DNA from: Wansuia hejianensis | GTDB lineage: Bacteria; Bacillota; Clostridia; Lachnospirales; Lachnospiraceae | Direction of reading: 5' to 3' | Assembly: GCF_014337215.1 (NCBI RefSeq) | Contig: NZ_CP060635.1 | Location: 571,501-635,500 of the forward strand | DNA: 64,000 bases | In this document: in pieces, positions 24,349 to 32,248 of the stretch | How the letters are laid out: each line of letters starts with the position of its first letter | How positions within the stretch are numbered: position 1 is the stretch's first letter | Made by a program: the position numbers and the translations under genes | Notes under the pieces: generated by a model | Seen by the model: the letters and a program-made list of their open reading frames with translations, nothing else | Told to the model about the DNA's origin: nothing | Database searches by the model: none

Positions 24349-25262
24349 ACAGAATCACAGAAGCTTTGCTGAAGACAGTTTCTGACTGGAAGGGAAACTT
24401 TAAGGGAGCTTATAATATCCGGGAAGACGGCCAGTGCGCGGGACGCCGGTCATCGGAAAATATCAGGATCGAGTCTAAAGAGGACGGACCAGGACTGGTC
24501 ATCCACATCAGCCCGGATACACGTGGGGAGACTGTATATATACCAGCCTGTGTGACGAAAGGTAATGTGGACGATCTGGTATACAATGATTTTTATGTGG
24601 GTGAGGGAGCGGACGTCACCATTGTGGCGGGCTGCGGTGTCCATACGGATAATGAGGGAGAGGCCAAACACAACGGCATCCACCGGTTTTTCCTGGGCAA
24701 AGGCTCCCATGTCCTTTATAAAGAGAAGCACATAGGAACGGGGACGGGAACCGGGCTTAAGAAAATCAATCCGGTGACGGACGCGAATCTTGCAGAGGAA
24801 GCTGTAATGGAGATGGATACCATACAGATCGGCGGGGTGGATGATACCAGAAGAACCACGAGGGCAGTCCTGGGAGCGGGCGCAAGGCTGATCATTCATG
24901 AGAGGATATTGACAGATGGCTGTGAACGGGCGGCGACAGATTTTGAAGTGTCCATGGACGGGGAGGATTCCGGGGTGGATCTGATTTCCCGTTCAGTGGC
25001 AAAGGGTGATTCCTGTCAGGAGTATCATTCCAGGATCCAGGGGAACTGCCGTTGTACCGGTCACTCGGAATGCGACGCAATTCTGATCGGGAACGGAAAG
25101 GTGAATGCGGCTCCGGAGCTGTATGCCGGAGATATTGACGCCTCTCTGATCCATGAAGCGGCAATCGGCAAGATTGCCGGAGAACAGATCATCAAGCTGC
25201 GGACGCTGGGCCTGACGGAAGAAGAAGCAGAACAGAAGATAGTCGAGGGATTTTTAAAATAA
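24345..25262 (+). CDS. SufB/SufD-family Fe-S scaffold protein (SmsB-like)
   Basis: A 305-residue protein, shorter than classical SufB (about 470-495), with the parallel beta-helix core of the SufBD family. Features include the repeated short beta segments, SRSVAKGDSCQEYHSRIQG, a GHSECDAIL motif and the C-terminal SLIHEAAIGKI, which contains the conserved His and Glu used for cluster or SufC contact. The extended N-terminal domain of SufB is missing. The ATG at 24345 overlaps the ATPase gene and follows AAGGAG. Together the two genes form a probable complete two-protein scaffold. Because the operon lies 53 bases after blaR1, readthrough from the beta-lactam operon is possible. Confidence 0.87.
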   Translation: MNRITEALLKTVSDWKGNFKGAYNIREDGQCAGRRSSENIRIESKEDGPGLVIHISPDTRGETVYIPACVTKGNVDDLVYNDFYVGEGADVTIVAGCGVHTDNEGEAKHNGIHRFFLGKGSHVLYKEKHIGTGTGTGLKKINPVTDANLAEEAVMEMDTIQIGGVDDTRRTTRAVLGAGARLIIHERILTDGCERAATDFEVSMDGEDSGVDLISRSVAKGDSCQEYHSRIQGNCRCTGHSECDAILIGNGKVNAAPELYAGDIDASLIHEAAIGKIAGEQIIKLRTLGLTEEEAEQKIVEGFLK

Positions 25263-25286
25263 AATCCCAGGGGGATAAACAGAATT

Positions 25287-26666
25287 ATGAATGAAAAGCG
25301 GAGCCGGAGATATGAGATTGATATGTGCAATGGTCCCATCCTCCGGAAGATGTTGTTATTTGCGGTTCCATTGATGTGTTCCAGTATACTGCAGCTGCTG
25401 TTCAATGCGGCCGACATTGTGGTGGTTGGAAAGTTTGCGGGAGATAATTCACTGGCTGCGGTCGGCTCCAATGCTTCGCTGATCAGCCTGCTGACTAATC
25501 TATTCATCGGCCTTTCCGTAGGCGCCAATGTGCTTGTGGCCCGCTTCTACGGGGCGAAACAGGAGAAAGAGCTGCACAGGGCCGTACATACCGCCATGCT
25601 GCTGAGTATATACAGCGGAATCATCCTGATGGCTGCGGGCCTGGCTTTTGCCAGACAGCTTTTGGAGCTGATGCAGTCGCCGCCGGAGGTGCTGGGACTG
25701 GCATCACTGTATCTGAGGATTTATTTTGTAGGAATGCCGGCTACTATGATTTACAATTTCGGCAGCGCCGTTCTGCGGGCGGTCGGGGATACGAAACGGC
25801 CGCTGTATTATCTGCTGGGAGCGGGAATTGTCAATGTAGTGTTGAATCTGTTCTTCGTAATTGTCCTGAAGATGGACGTGGCGGGGGTTGCGCTGGCTAC
25901 GGTGATTTCCCAGTGTATTTCTGCGCTTTTGATTCTCCGGTGCCTCATGAAGGAGCAGACCGGGATACGGCTGGTGCTGCGTGAGCTGGCCATTGACCGG
26001 GATAAGCTGGTACAGATCGTGAAGGTAGGCCTGCCTGCAGGGCTGCAGGGCGTTATTTTTGCACTGTCTAATGTGTTGATCCAGTCCTCCATCAACGGGT
26101 TCGGGGCGACGGTCATTGCAGGCAATGCGGCGGCTGGAAATATTGAAAGCTTCGTGTACTTTGCCATGAATGCCCTTTATCAGGCGGAAATATCATTTAC
26201 GAGCCAAAACATGGGCGCCGGAAATTTCAAGAGAATTAACAAAATCCTGCTGTCAGGGCAGTTGTGTGTAATTGTGGTGGGCGTTGTGATGGGAAATCTC
26301 TGCGTACTTTTCGGGAATCAGCTGCTGTCCATCTATTCATCCAGCAGTATGGTCATTGAGGCGGGAATGAGACGGCTCCGGGTCATCGCGGGGACTTATG
26401 CCCTGTGCGGGATGATGGACGTCATGGTAGGCGTGCTGCGCGGGATCGGATATTCTATCCTGCCGATGGCGGTATCGCTGATCGGCGCTTGTGGATTCCG
26501 TATCTTGTGGCTGGCCACTATATTTAAGATGGATGGGTACCATACGATAACCGTCATATATCTGTCTTATCCGATCTCCTGGATTCTCACCTTCGCGGCC
26601 CATGTGGTCTGTTATCTCTGTGTGAGAAGGAGGATTCCGGGCTTCAGGAAGGAAACATCAGTGTAA
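25287..26666 (+). CDS. MATE-family efflux transporter
   Basis: A 459-residue, 12-helix multidrug and toxin extrusion protein of the NorM/DinF-type polysaccharide-transporter superfamily. The start of the protein (MCNGPILRKMLLFAVPLMCS, about 14-33) and NAADIVVVGKFAGDNSLAAV (about 42-61) are typical MATE sequences, and the second half repeats the fold. It would export cationic drugs or metabolites using Na+ or H+. It follows the SufB-like gene by 24 bases with AGGGGGAT as ribosome site. The substrate is unknown. A second MATE gene lies at 30833; the two are distinct paralogues. Confidence 0.92.
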   Translation: MNEKRSRRYEIDMCNGPILRKMLLFAVPLMCSSILQLLFNAADIVVVGKFAGDNSLAAVGSNASLISLLTNLFIGLSVGANVLVARFYGAKQEKELHRAVHTAMLLSIYSGIILMAAGLAFARQLLELMQSPPEVLGLASLYLRIYFVGMPATMIYNFGSAVLRAVGDTKRPLYYLLGAGIVNVVLNLFFVIVLKMDVAGVALATVISQCISALLILRCLMKEQTGIRLVLRELAIDRDKLVQIVKVGLPAGLQGVIFALSNVLIQSSINGFGATVIAGNAAAGNIESFVYFAMNALYQAEISFTSQNMGAGNFKRINKILLSGQLCVIVVGVVMGNLCVLFGNQLLSIYSSSSMVIEAGMRRLRVIAGTYALCGMMDVMVGVLRGIGYSILPMAVSLIGACGFRILWLATIFKMDGYHTITVIYLSYPISWILTFAAHVVCYLCVRRRIPGFRKETSV

Positions 26667-26866
26667 AAATGCACAATATGAGTGGGAGATTGATTGCATA
26701 AAGTTAACAAACTTTGTTCTGAATCAGAAAAACCGCTTACGGGAAGCCTGATAATTTGGTAAAATTATGTCAGGGCGGCATGGTGAAAGTACATGTGTAC
26801 AGAGCCGCTGTCAGCGCAGGAATCTTTAATTGGCGATAGTGGAATTCAGACAAAGGAGTGTGGAAA

Positions 26867-27403
26867 ATGTTTCAAAAGGGCGAATATGTCATTCACGGGA
26901 ACAACGGTGCCTGTTTCATAGAGGATGTGTCCCATCTGGACATCCCCGGAAGCGACAGGAACCGCTTGTATTATGTGCTTCAGCCGCTGGGTACAAGGGA
27001 GAGCAAGATCTACTCTCCTGTGGACAACAATAAAGTATATATCCGGAAGATCCTGACCCGCAAGGAGGCGGAAGCCTTGCTGGAGGAGATTCCTGATATT
27101 GAACAGATCTGGATCCCCAATGAGAAGCTCCGGGAAGAAAAGTATAAAGAGGTCATGAAAGCATGTGACTGCCGGCAGTGGATCGGCATGATGAAGACTC
27201 TTTATTTCAAACGGAGACAGAGGATGGCCCAGGGCCGGAAATTTACCGCGGTGGATGAGAGATATCTGAGAGAGGCGGAAGAACGGCTGTACGGTGAGCT
27301 GTCTCTCTCCTTCGGGCTGGAGAGGAGGGAGATGGAACAGAAAATCATCGGCTGTTTTCAGAAGGCAGAGGAGCAGAGGTATCTGCGCCATGCTGGTGAA
27401 TGA
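26867..27403 (+). CDS. CarD/CdnL-family RNA polymerase-binding regulator
   Basis: A 178-residue CarD_TRCF-type protein. The N-terminal Tudor-like RNA-polymerase interaction domain begins FQKGEYVIHGNNGACFIEDV and includes YYVLQPL and KIYSPVDNN (residues about 1-60). The C-terminal helical DNA-contact domain contains the WIGMMKTLYFKRRQRM region (about 107-122). CarD proteins stabilise promoter open complexes. The ATG at 26867 follows AAAGGAG by eight bases; the in-frame GTG at 26858 is not preferred. Its intrinsic terminator has been interrupted by an insertion sequence (see 27436-27456). Confidence 0.9.
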   Translation: MFQKGEYVIHGNNGACFIEDVSHLDIPGSDRNRLYYVLQPLGTRESKIYSPVDNNKVYIRKILTRKEAEALLEEIPDIEQIWIPNEKLREEKYKEVMKACDCRQWIGMMKTLYFKRRQRMAQGRKFTAVDERYLREAEERLYGELSLSFGLERREMEQKIIGCFQKAEEQRYLRHAGE

Positions 27404-27435
27404 TTAAAAAGACTGAAAAAACTCCTCTAAAAGAA

Positions 27436-27456
27436 AAACAGCTGAGGTCGTGAGAC
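27436..27456 (+). terminator. Left half of the carD terminator, split by an insertion sequence
   Basis: The left arm (CAGCTGAGGTC then the loop) at 27439-27456 pairs with the right arm (GACTTCAGCTG then TTTTTT) at 29131-29147. Joined without the IS and one copy of the ten-base duplication they form an 11-base stem with a GTGA loop, one G-T pair and a six-T tail, a textbook terminator. Only 32 bases separate it from the carD stop. Confidence 0.85.
27447..27456. repeat. Left copy of the ten-base target site duplication
   Basis: GTCGTGAGAC at 27447-27456 recurs at 29124-29133. The two copies directly flank the perfect terminal inverted repeats of the insertion sequence and so mark its exact borders. 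Confidence 0.93.
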
Positions 27457-27498
27457 CAATGTCATTAAGCTAAGACATTAGAGGCATAGCAGAAAAAA

Positions 27499-27537
27499 AC
27501 ACAGAGTATGAGTTAAAACTGTACTCTGTGTTTTTTT
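27499..27537. terminator. Terminator-like hairpin inside the left end of the IS
   Basis: ACACAGAGTA (27499-27508) pairs with TACTCTGTGT (27522-27531), with A and T runs on the two sides. Such internal hairpins protect transposase genes from transcription entering from the flanking chromosome. Confidence 0.7.
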
Positions 27538-27580
27538 GTAATATTTTAAAATTCAGTTGACAAACAGTGTGAATTGTGCG

Positions 27581-27612
27581 GCTTGCTTTCGCTAAAAAGA
27601 GCGAAAGCAAGC
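27581..27612 (+). promoter_or_regulatory. Perfect 13-base hairpin upstream of the transposase ribosome site
   Basis: GCTTGCTTTCGCT at 27581-27593 pairs exactly with 27600-27612 around a six-base loop. It lies between a TTGACA box (27557-27562) and the AAGGAGG at 27649-27655. It probably limits transposase synthesis at the RNA level, as seen in other IS elements; this is inference. Confidence 0.6.
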
Positions 27613-27656
27613 CCTTGTAATTAAGAACCATATTTCGTATTACAAGGAGGCACATC

Positions 27657-28976
27657 ATGGCACAACCTTTAACGTTTTTTCAAACAACCTTCAGGGACAT
27701 TCTTGATGAAATGGACGAATGTTCTTGGCTATTTTCTAATAATCCACAAAGCGATTTTTCAAGAAAATCGAAATTAGGATTTAAGAAAACACTTTCTATT
27801 ATTCTTTCTCTTGCTAGTAAAAGCATCCCAAATGAATTATTAGACTATTTTCAATGTGCACAAGATATTCCCTCAGCTTCTGCATTTGTTCAGCCTAGAA
27901 ATAAATTACTTTCAGAAACTTTGGAATTTTTATTTCATGAATTCAATTCTCGTTGTAATCCTTGCTCAACCTATAAAGGATTTCGACTTTTGGCTATAGA
28001 TGGATCTGTACTTCAAATACCAATTAATCCAGAAGATAAGAATTCTTACTTTCCTAATGCAGAGCGTAAAAAATCCTATAATCAGCTTCATTTAAATGCT
28101 ATGTATGATTTGCTTTCTCATACATATGTAGATGCTTTTGTGGAAGGTCAACAAGTGTCCAATGAGCAAAGAGCATTGAATCGAATGGTTGATCGGACTA
28201 ACATCTTATCCGCTATTGTACTTGCTGATCGGGGATATGAATCTTATAATTGTCTCGCTCATATCCAAGAAAAAGGGTGGAAATTTCTATTTAGAGTAAA
28301 AGATGGAACCGGAGGCATAACAAGTGGATTAGATTTACCGAATACAGAGGAATTCGATTTGTGCTTTCATATGCATCTTACTAGAAAGCAAACCAATGAA
28401 ATGAAAGAATTATTAAAAGATAAGAACTGTTACAAAAGGCTTACCAAAGATTTTGATTATTTGCCAGTTAAAAACAAAAAATCCATTCCTGTTAAGCCAT
28501 ATTTTTTACCTTTTAGAATTGTCAGATTCAAACTAACTGATAACACCATAGAAACAGTCCTTACGAATTTAGACATGGAAGAGTTCCCGCCTGCAGAATT
28601 AAAAAAACTGTATTCAAGGCGTTGGGGAATAGAGACTTCTTTCCGAAAACTCAAATACACGATCGGACTATTACATTTTCATGCAAAAAAGGTGGAGTAC
28701 ATTTATCAGGAAATTTTTGCTCGAATGATTATGTACAATTTTACAGAAATGATTATCTCACACGTGATTTTAGAAAATAAAAGTAGAAAATATGCTTACC
28801 AGGCCAATTTTTCTACTGCTACTCATATCTGTCGGCAATATTTCCGCGGAAATATGTCTCCACCTACTGTTGAAACTTTGATTGCGAGGTTAATTCTGCC
28901 CATCCGACCTGGCAGAAGTGTGCCACGCAATCTATCGCCAAGAAAAACAACCAGTTTCTATTATAGAGTAGCATAA
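27657..28976 (+). CDS. IS4-family transposase
   Basis: A 439-residue DDE transposase. The first catalytic Asp lies in LAIDGS (Asp115), the second in LADRGYES (Asp191), and the Glu in YSRRWGIETSFRKLK (Glu326). That last stretch matches the IS4-family Y-(2)-R-(3)-E-(6)-K signature exactly. The length is usual for the family and the frame is intact. Codon use is AT-rich unlike the neighbouring genes. The ATG at 27657 sits directly behind AAGGAGG. It should be able to catalyse cut-and-paste transposition of the flanking element. Confidence 0.96.
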   Translation: MAQPLTFFQTTFRDILDEMDECSWLFSNNPQSDFSRKSKLGFKKTLSIILSLASKSIPNELLDYFQCAQDIPSASAFVQPRNKLLSETLEFLFHEFNSRCNPCSTYKGFRLLAIDGSVLQIPINPEDKNSYFPNAERKKSYNQLHLNAMYDLLSHTYVDAFVEGQQVSNEQRALNRMVDRTNILSAIVLADRGYESYNCLAHIQEKGWKFLFRVKDGTGGITSGLDLPNTEEFDLCFHMHLTRKQTNEMKELLKDKNCYKRLTKDFDYLPVKNKKSIPVKPYFLPFRIVRFKLTDNTIETVLTNLDMEEFPPAELKKLYSRRWGIETSFRKLKYTIGLLHFHAKKVEYIYQEIFARMIMYNFTEMIISHVILENKSRKYAYQANFSTATHICRQYFRGNMSPPTVETLIARLILPIRPGRSVPRNLSPRKTTSFYYRVA

Positions 28977-29123
28977 AATACAATAATTGAATATGATTTT
29001 TTGACAGGCAAAGAGTCTGTCTTTTTGTCGTGTCAAAACATAAAAAGAGACCATTTCTTTTTTCTAGAAATGATCTCATTTTTATTCGCTCTCTCTTTGC
29101 AATGTCTTAGCTTAATGACATTG

Positions 29124-29133
29124 GTCGTGAGAC
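29124..29133. repeat. Right copy of the ten-base target site duplication
   Basis: Identical to 27447-27456. It is followed by the right arm of the carD terminator, TTCAGCTGTTTTTT at 29134-29147. Confidence 0.93.
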
Positions 29134-29176
29134 TTCAGCTGTTTTTTAGTATAATTAATTATGAGACTTTTTGTAA

Positions 29177-29305
29177 ATGGATCACATCGGCCTATTAAAA
29201 TATATCGTGGTAAAAGGACACAAAACAGGCCGCGGCGAGCGCAGATACCCTTGCCCGTGGCTGCCGTTCAGTTGGCATTTTACGGAATGCGTACATAAAT
29301 GGTGA
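29177..29305 (+). CDS. Possible 42-residue small protein downstream of the IS
   Basis: An ATG frame of 42 codons rich in aromatic residues, Cys and His (it includes RYPCPWLPFSWHFTECVHKW). No family is recognised and no strong ribosome site precedes it. It lies in a decayed interval between the IS and kinase/permease remnants, so it may itself be a gene fragment. Confidence 0.25.
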   Translation: MDHIGLLKYIVVKGHKTGRGERRYPCPWLPFSWHFTECVHKW

Positions 29306-29365
29306 GGCAGCGTACATAGATAAGTTCGGTTTGCCAATTTAATAATAGTACAATTAAAATAACTT

Positions 29366-29534
29366 AACAAAGATTATAGAGAGCTTGAAAATTCTATTAA
29401 ATCCCTGCGTGAACTGCGTCATGATATTTCAACACACATCCATGTAGTGAAGAATCTTGATCGAACGCGGAAATGATGAGGAGCTTAAGCAGTATTTCAG
29501 TAGTATGGAAACCCGCTATCAATCTGAGGCATGA
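29366..29534 (+). pseudogene. Fragment of a GHKL-type sensor histidine kinase, frameshifted
   Basis: The first frame reads ENSIKSLRELRHDISTHIHVVKNL, resembling the phospho-His region of AgrC/NatK-like GHKL kinases (LRHDIxxHI with the His). After about position 29460 the match continues in the +1 frame as ERGNDEELKQYFSSMETRYQ and then stops at 29534. No start codon, membrane part or ATPase domain is present. This is a short remnant of a two-component kinase with a single-base shift and large deletions on both sides. Confidence 0.6.
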
Positions 29535-29719
29535 GTGGGTTATCTTCATTTTTAATTATCACTTCTATACTTGGAGTATTGATTATTCTGTACCTCATTT
29601 TGAACATGTGGATAAAAATCAGAAAACGCGAAATAGGGATACTGCTCTCAATGGAAATAGAAAAAGTATCTGCGGACGCAGTATATGAATTAAAAGAAGT
29701 ACAGATGTCTGCCGGCTAA
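29531..29719 (+). pseudogene. Fragment of an FtsX-like ABC transporter permease
   Basis: The 62-codon frame contains one membrane helix followed by MWIKIRKREIGILLSM, a segment very like the last-but-one helix junction of FtsX-domain permeases (RKREIGILLSxG). Full-length permeases are 400-900 residues, so this is an internal scrap. Its ATG overlaps the stop of the kinase fragment by four bases. Together they suggest that a sensor-kinase/ABC-permease peptide-resistance locus once stood here. Confidence 0.55.
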
Positions 29720-29762
29720 CTCTGTACGGCAGCAAAGAGCGTTGAAGACGGTTGAAAAGGTT

Positions 29763-29787
29763 AGCGCCGGAGAATTTCTCCGGCGCT
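29763..29787. terminator. Strong hairpin between the permease remnant and the PNPOx-like gene
   Basis: AGCGCCGGAGA and TCTCCGGCGCT form a perfect 11-base stem. It lies between convergent units and can serve either side. A T8-G9 tract (29802-29818) follows, which is unusual and prone to sequencing error. Confidence 0.6.
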
Positions 29788-29858
29788 AATTATGTATGCA
29801 GTTTTTTTTGGGGGGGGGAATTCCCAATGATTTATCCTGCGCACCCGACACACGGGGG

Positions 29859-30254
29859 TCAAAATGTAATTGTTCTGGGTTCGGCGGTAAAAGATGAAAA
29901 GACAGCAGTGGCGTCCTTCAGATAGAAAACTTCACAGTTCCCGTCGTCAGGAGCGTACATGTCCTGCAGAGAAGGATAGTCTGCCAGCACGGCAGCGCGC
30001 GCTTCTCTCCTGTCGTCCCGGACGGCAGTCGCCGTAATACGGAGCCAGCCGCCCTGATGGGAGGAGGCGCAGATTTCAATCTGTGGATTGGCAATCAACT
30101 GTTCATAAACATTCTTTACGTGCCCGGTCTGAAAATAAAGCCTACCCTCGAACAGAGCGATTGTACCAAAGGGCCGCACTCTGGGTTGGGAGCCATCCAT
30201 TGTGGCCAGGTAATAAGTGGGATTGTCTTTCAGAAATTTTAAAACTTCTTCCAT
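29859..30254 (-). CDS. Pyridoxamine 5'-phosphate oxidase-family flavin-binding protein
   Basis: A 131-residue split-barrel protein of the PNPOx-like group. Typical sequence includes YYLATMDGSQPRVRPFGTI (about 14-32), LYFQTGHVKNVYEQL (about 39-53) and IEICASSHQGGWLRI. Such short proteins bind FMN or F420/heme and act as reductases; they rarely make pyridoxal phosphate. On the minus strand GAAAGGAGC precedes the ATG. It is monocistronic. The substrate is unknown. Confidence 0.88.
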   Translation of the reverse strand: MEEVLKFLKDNPTYYLATMDGSQPRVRPFGTIALFEGRLYFQTGHVKNVYEQLIANPQIEICASSHQGGWLRITATAVRDDRREARAAVLADYPSLQDMYAPDDGNCEVFYLKDATAVFSSFTAEPRTITF

Positions 30255-30516
30255 AAATCAGTGCTCCTTTCTTCTATTTCAATATACTAATAGTATACTC
30301 CCATTCCCAGGAATTGGGAAGACACATAAATTATGCTGAGGAGTATGATTTCCATTCATCGTGGAACCAGGATTCTGGTTGCAGAGTGAATCATTATACA
30401 GCATACACTGTTTGATAACGTTTATGTTTTGACATTTGACTCGCGCTGTATTATTCTTAATAGTATGGCAGCGCATGGGGCGCTGTCTGATTATGATGCA
30501 CAGGAGGTGTTGCCAG

Positions 30517-30840
30517 ATGGAAAATTGTTGCCGGTTTTTTGCGAACCGGGACTGTGAGTATTATCCCTGTCATGAAGGTATCGAGGATTTTAACTGTCTT
30601 TTTTGTTATTGCCCGTTTTATCTCAGGGAGAAATGTCCGGGGAATCCCAGGTTTTTGAAAACAGAAGAGAAAATTATCAAAGACTGTTCGGGGTGCAATT
30701 ATCCGCACAGGCCGGAGAGCTATGATATAATTTTGGATTGGATTAAGAAAGAAAATGAAAAAAGGGAATTCAGTGATGAGGTCAGGAAAATAGCGGTTCC
30801 TGTCAAACCCAGGAAGAGCAGGGAAGCGTCCGATGAGTAA
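30517..30840 (+). CDS. Cysteine-rich small-domain metal-binding protein (PF04071-like)
   Basis: A 107-residue protein whose first 65 residues contain nine cysteines in the pattern MENCCRFF, CEYYPCHEG, NCLFCYCPFY and CSGCNYPH, as in the cysteine-rich small domain found in anaerobes and sometimes fused to cobalamin-related CbiX/CobS proteins. Zinc or Fe-S binding is likely. The remainder is a charged helix. The ATG at 30517 has AGGAGGTG upstream. Its last eight bases overlap the start of the MATE gene, so the two are coupled. The exact function is unknown. Confidence 0.75.
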   Translation: MENCCRFFANRDCEYYPCHEGIEDFNCLFCYCPFYLREKCPGNPRFLKTEEKIIKDCSGCNYPHRPESYDIILDWIKKENEKREFSDEVRKIAVPVKPRKSREASDE

Positions 30841-32248
30841 ACAGCGGGTGGGTAATCCTAAAATGAGTAATGAGGTAAATCTGGGACAGGGAAGCGTGGG
30901 GAAGCTGCTGCTGAAGCTGGCGGTGCCTTCCATAACGGCGCAGATCATTAACCTTTTATATAACCTCGTGGACAGGATGTATATCGGTCACTTGCCGGAA
31001 GTGGGGGCGGCCGCGCTGACGGGAGTCGGCGTTACGCTCTCTGTAATTATGGTCATATCGGCTTTTGCCGCATTGTTCAGCATGGGTGGAGCATCCAGAG
31101 CATCAATTATGATGGGAAAGCAGAAAAAAGAGGCGGCAGAGAATATCCTGGGGAATTGTACAACGGCGCTGGTCTGCATTGCCCTGGTTCTGACGGTTGT
31201 ATTCCAGGTATTCGGCTACCAGGTTCTGATGATGTTCGGGGCCAGTGAGAATACGATCGGTTACGCATGGAGTTATATGCAGATTTATTCCATGGGGACG
31301 ATCTTTGTTCAGCTGGCGCTTGGGCTGAATGCGTTCATCAATGCCCAGGGCTATGCAAAAACAGGGATGCTCAGCGTCATGATAGGTGCGGGATGCAATA
31401 TACTGCTGGACCCGATCCTGATGTTCGGTTTTCAGATGGGGGTTCAGGGAGCGGCGGTCGCGACTGTGATTTCGCAGGGGGTATCCTCTGCCTGGGTGCT
31501 GTATTTCCTGTGTTCCAGAAAAAGCTTTCTCCGGATCAGGAAGAAATATCTGAAGCTGTCCGGTAAGGTCCTGTGGCCCTGCGTGGCGCTGGGGGCTTCG
31601 CCCTTTATCATGCAGTTTACGGAAAGTGCCCTGATTGTCAGCTTTAATGTATCTCTGTATAAATATGGAGGTGACATGGCTGTCGGGGTGATGACAGTGC
31701 TGTCCAGCGTCATGCAGTTTGCCATGCTGCCGCTTCAGGGGCTCACCCAGGGGGCGCAGCCAATTGTCAGCTACAATTTCGGGGCAGGGAATATGGAGCG
31801 GGTGAAGAAGGCATTTTATTGCCTGCTACGGGCCTGTGTGATTTATTCAACAGTCTTGTGGGGGCTGGCGATGATCGTTCCACAGATGTTCATGCATATG
31901 TTCACGCAGAATGCGGAGTATATATCGATGGGAATATGGGCCATGCGGGTATACATGGCAGCCAGCTGTATCTATGGCATTCAGATTGCCTGCCAGCAGA
32001 CCTTCATAGCGCTGGGAAATGCGAAAGTTTCATTGTTCTTAGCGCTGCTGCGGAAAGTCATTCTGCTCATTCCTCTTATCTTTATCCTGCCGCAGATCAT
32101 CAGCAACCAGGTGTTTGCGGTATTTCTGGCGGAGCCTGTGGCTGATCTGATTGCGGTGAGCACCACGGCCACGCTATTTTTCAGAAGTCTGAAAAAATTA
32201 ATGAACGGCAGCAGAGAACTGGCACAAAAGGAGTCATATGAGGAATAA
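30833..32248 (+). CDS. MATE-family efflux transporter (MepA-like)
   Basis: A 471-residue, 12-helix MATE pump. It begins NLGQGSVGKLLLKLAVPSI and then LYNLVDRMYIGHLPEVGAAA, a pattern typical of the MepA/DinF branch. Later repeats include GAQPIVSYNFGAGN. The start overlaps the Cys-rich gene by eight bases, and the stop overlaps the HAD gene by 11 bases, so at least four genes from 30517 to 33847 form one operon. A second possible start is the ATG at 30863. The substrate is unknown. Confidence 0.92.
   Translation: MSKQRVGNPKMSNEVNLGQGSVGKLLLKLAVPSITAQIINLLYNLVDRMYIGHLPEVGAAALTGVGVTLSVIMVISAFAALFSMGGASRASIMMGKQKKEAAENILGNCTTALVCIALVLTVVFQVFGYQVLMMFGASENTIGYAWSYMQIYSMGTIFVQLALGLNAFINAQGYAKTGMLSVMIGAGCNILLDPILMFGFQMGVQGAAVATVISQGVSSAWVLYFLCSRKSFLRIRKKYLKLSGKVLWPCVALGASPFIMQFTESALIVSFNVSLYKYGGDMAVGVMTVLSSVMQFAMLPLQGLTQGAQPIVSYNFGAGNMERVKKAFYCLLRACVIYSTVLWGLAMIVPQMFMHMFTQNAEYISMGIWAMRVYMAASCIYGIQIACQQTFIALGNAKVSLFLALLRKVILLIPLIFILPQIISNQVFAVFLAEPVADLIAVSTTATLFFRSLKKLMNGSRELAQKESYEE

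Larger units (their letters stand above)
27457..29123 (+). mobile_element. Complete IS4-family insertion sequence, 1667 bases
   Basis: The element has perfect 23-base terminal inverted repeats (27457-27479 and 29101-29123, each outer end beginning CAATGTCATTAAGC). A ten-base direct duplication GTCGTGAGAC flanks it (27447-27456 and 29124-29133), and it holds one intact transposase gene. The duplication length fits the IS4 family (IS231/ISH8-like groups use 10-12 bases). Its base composition is visibly more AT-rich than the host genes, which suggests arrival from a low-GC Firmicute. It landed inside the carD terminator hairpin, duplicating the loop. Intact ends, perfect duplication and open frame imply recent insertion. 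Confidence 0.96.

Noticed and set aside
29802..29818. T8-G9 homopolymer as a regulatory element
   Set aside because: It lies between converging units downstream of both and is more likely a sequencing hotspot or neutral run.
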